Shown here: piece after piece, positions 6,907-8,026 of the stretch | How the letters are laid out: each line of letters opens with the position of its first letter | How positions within the stretch are numbered: the first letter of the stretch is position 1 | Translations under genes and position numbers: made by a program | Notes under the pieces: model-generated | The model's database searches: none | What the model saw: the letters and a program-made list of their open reading frames with translations, nothing else | What the model was told of the DNA's origin: nothing | NCBI GenBank assembly: GCA_007131845.1 | Contig: SLPT01000082.1 | Location: 1-8,026, forward strand | From: Desulfobacteraceae bacterium | GTDB taxonomy: Bacteria > Desulfobacterota > Desulfobacteria > Desulfobacterales > Desulfosalsimonadaceae | Direction of reading: 5' to 3' | DNA: 8,026 bases

Positions 6907-7139
6907 TTGTTATTACCGGCGAGACGACGCGAAAAGTCAGAGAATCAGGCGGCTTGGGCGAGTCGGTCGCTTCCGGGGATCTGTCGGTCATTTTCTTTGA
7001 CGCCTGGAATTGCTGTTCCCCGGATATGCACTTTGAGTCCGCCATTTCATTCCCGCCCAATCCTGAATACTGCCCGAGCATAGCCAAATGTTGCACTTTT
7101 GAAGCCCGCACTCTTTTTTGAAAATGCCAGGGGGGTTAT
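6907..7139. other. Spacer between the divergent ydbH and KaiC promoters, no gene seen
   Basis: This is the upstream side of two divergent promoters. Minus-strand frames through this stretch would have to cross the ydbH promoter, and none has a good ribosome site. Plus-strand frames look random. I saw no convincing operator palindrome, sigma54 element or repeat. Regulators of either promoter could bind here, but no site can be named. Confidence 0.5.
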
Positions 7140-7168
7140 TTGACAATGAGTTCAAGCGAATGCATTAT
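7140..7168 (+). promoter_or_regulatory. Promoter driving the GEMM riboswitch and KaiC-like gene
   Basis: A perfect TTGACA (7140-7145) is followed after exactly 17 bases by CATTAT (7163-7168, four of six matches). Transcription would begin near 7175, only a few bases before the conserved core of the riboswitch aptamer. This is the arrangement expected for a riboswitch-controlled gene. Confidence 0.7.
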
Positions 7169-7179
7169 TGATAAAAACA

Positions 7180-7280
7180 AGATAAAGCCAAACCAATTGT
7201 GAGGCAGGGACGGAAAGTCACGGGCCTTTTCGCAACAAGCTTTTCACGTTTTTGATTAGAAGAGATAACCGGACTGCCGT
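7180..7280 (+). promoter_or_regulatory. GEMM-I cyclic dinucleotide (c-di-GMP class) riboswitch aptamer
   Basis: The conserved GEMM-I pieces occur in order and at the right spacing. GCCAAACC (7186-7193) is followed by a 12-base arm with a GNRA tetraloop, GTGA (7198-7201). GGGACGGAAAGTC (7207-7219) and CGGGCC (7221-7226) come next. A variable P2 arm is closed by CTTTTC (7226-7231) with GAAGAG (7259-7264), then GATAACCGGACTGCCG (7264-7279). Up to the P2 arm it aligns without gaps to the Vibrio Vc2 aptamer as I recall it. The class binds c-di-GMP, and a related subgroup in Geobacter binds cyclic AMP-GMP. The position equivalent to Vc2 G20 is G here, which favours c-di-GMP, but the ligand is not settled. 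It precedes the KaiC-like gene by about 100 bases. Confidence 0.82.
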
Positions 7281-7294
7281 CTAAGTAAGGCGGT
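7273..7294 (+). promoter_or_regulatory. Candidate anti-aptamer hairpin of the riboswitch expression platform
   Basis: ACTGCC (7273-7278), part of the 3' end of the aptamer, can pair with GGCGGT (7289-7294). AACCG (7267-7271) could instead pair with CGGTT (7291-7295). Either pairing would compete with the folded aptamer. No classic T-run terminator follows directly. A weaker stem, AAG-x-CCC-CTTC-GGG, lies at 7328-7346. Control by termination or by translation cannot be decided. Confidence 0.4.
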
Positions 7295-7383
7295 TAAGAA
7301 CTAATTTCATCATATGCTTTTTTATAGAAGCCCCCTTCGGGTCCTTTGTACTATCATTAATCCATATTGATACGGGCTGACCA

Positions 7384-8026
7384 ATGAGCCAACATGCAGA
7401 CATCAAACATTTTAGCACCACAAATCAGAATCAATCCATTCCCAAAGTGGCCACCCACATTCAAGGATTGGACGAAATTCTGGAGGGTGGGTTGCCCGAA
7501 GGCCAGATCACGGCTGTTGTGGGCGGTCCCGGTGCGGGCAAGACCGTAATAGGCCTCGAATTTGCCTATCGAAGCGCACTGGCTGGAGAACCTTGTATTT
7601 TCGCATCCTTTGAAGAACAGGCGTCCGAGCTGCGCAGAAATGCCTTGGCCATGGGCTGGGATCTCAAACGTCTCGAAGATACAGGAAAACTGTTCCTTAT
7701 CGATTCCCGGCCCGGCCCGGATGTGATCCGTGCCGGCGAATATAATCTCAATGGCCTGCTGGCGATACTAGAAGGAAAGTGCGAAGCTATGCATGCCCGC
7801 CGGCTGGTCATTGATTCCATGGATGTGATACTGCGGATTTTCGAGGATTCCATCCGACAACAGGACCAGCTTTACCAGCTGACGGACTGGTTGAATAAAA
7901 AAGCCATCTCAACGATACTCACCGCCCGGATGATTTCCGAGACCAATAAATTTACCAGCCACCAATTCCTGGAGTTTGCGGCCGACTGCCTGATCAAGAT
8001 GGACGCCCGGGTAGACGGGCAGATTG
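7384..8026 (+). CDS. KaiC-like RecA-family ATPase (partial, N-terminal 214 aa, cut by right edge)
   Basis: This is a member of the KaiC family of RecA/RadA-fold ATPases. Visible motifs are HIQGLDEILEGGLPEGQ at 25-41, Walker A GGPGAGKT at 47-54, the paired glutamates FEE at 76-78 that act in ATP hydrolysis, GWDL at 91-94, GKLFLID at 101-107, and Walker B LVIDS at 141-145. The order and wording closely follow the CI half of cyanobacterial KaiC. The window ends within the first domain, so one or two KaiC domains are both possible. The ATG is the only reasonable start: an in-frame TGA lies one codon upstream. Its Shine-Dalgarno sequence is poor (GGGCTG). It lies about 100 bases downstream of a GEMM-I aptamer with its own promoter, so a cyclic dinucleotide probably controls it. 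In other bacteria such proteins often work with kinases or KaiB; none is visible here. Confidence 0.88.
   Translation, partial: MSQHADIKHFSTTNQNQSIPKVATHIQGLDEILEGGLPEGQITAVVGGPGAGKTVIGLEFAYRSALAGEPCIFASFEEQASELRRNALAMGWDLKRLEDTGKLFLIDSRPGPDVIRAGEYNLNGLLAILEGKCEAMHARRLVIDSMDVILRIFEDSIRQQDQLYQLTDWLNKKAISTILTARMISETNKFTSHQFLEFAADCLIKMDARVDGQI

Noticed and set aside
6803..7111. Minus-strand 102-residue open frame ending inside the ydbH start
   Set aside because: The strong ydbH promoter (6878-6906) lies inside it, its upstream start codons (GTG or ATG) have no good ribosome site, and its sequence resembles no family. Only the last seven codons are kept, as a possible leader frame.
7314..7370. 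Eighteen-codon leader peptide between the riboswitch and KaiC
   Set aside because: The frame opens with an ATG but has no ribosome site, and its composition gives no sign of an attenuation peptide.
7566..7853. Minus-strand open frame inside the KaiC-like gene
   Set aside because: It is antisense to clear Walker A and Walker B coding sequence and has the serine/arginine-rich composition of an antisense shadow.

Overview
The window (about 50% G+C) reads as chromosomal DNA of a Gram-negative bacterium. It has an outer-membrane TonB-dependent receptor, an outer-membrane lipoprotein and an AsmA-like envelope protein. The combination with a GEMM-I riboswitch and a KaiC-family ATPase makes a member of the Desulfobacterota a reasonable guess. 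That assignment is inference; nothing here proves it. No insertion sequence, CRISPR array, tRNA or rRNA was seen.

Layout. (a) 2-151, plus strand: the last 49 codons of a gene entering from the left, closed by a hairpin terminator that also serves the convergent genes. (b) 222-872, minus strand: two adjacent paralogous genes for small, soluble, probably helical-hairpin proteins sharing a CPxDWSPxK motif; function unknown. (c) 873-1214: a divergent regulatory region. It has a sigma70-like promoter pointing right and a very strong intrinsic terminator that ends 58 bases before the next start codon, so a short RNA or an attenuated leader is likely. (d) 1215-3236, plus strand: a complete TonB-dependent receptor. 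(e) 6810-3271, minus strand: a complete ydbH-ynbE-ydbL operon in the same gene order as E. coli, with a good promoter (6878-6906) and a small intercistronic repeat/hairpin. (f) 7140-8026, plus strand: a consensus-like promoter, a GEMM-I (cyclic dinucleotide) riboswitch aptamer, about 100 bases of leader, then a KaiC-like RecA-family ATPase cut by the right edge.

How the parts work together. YdbH (inner-membrane-anchored, AsmA-like), YnbE (outer-membrane lipoprotein) and YdbL (periplasmic) form an envelope-spanning phospholipid-transport system in E. coli, and the same role is expected here. The TonB-dependent receptor is convergent to that operon and probably unrelated in function. The most interesting part is the right end, where a cyclic-dinucleotide-sensing RNA appears to control a KaiC-family ATPase. 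That suggests a link between second-messenger signalling and a KaiC-type switch, but the partners of this KaiC lie outside the window.
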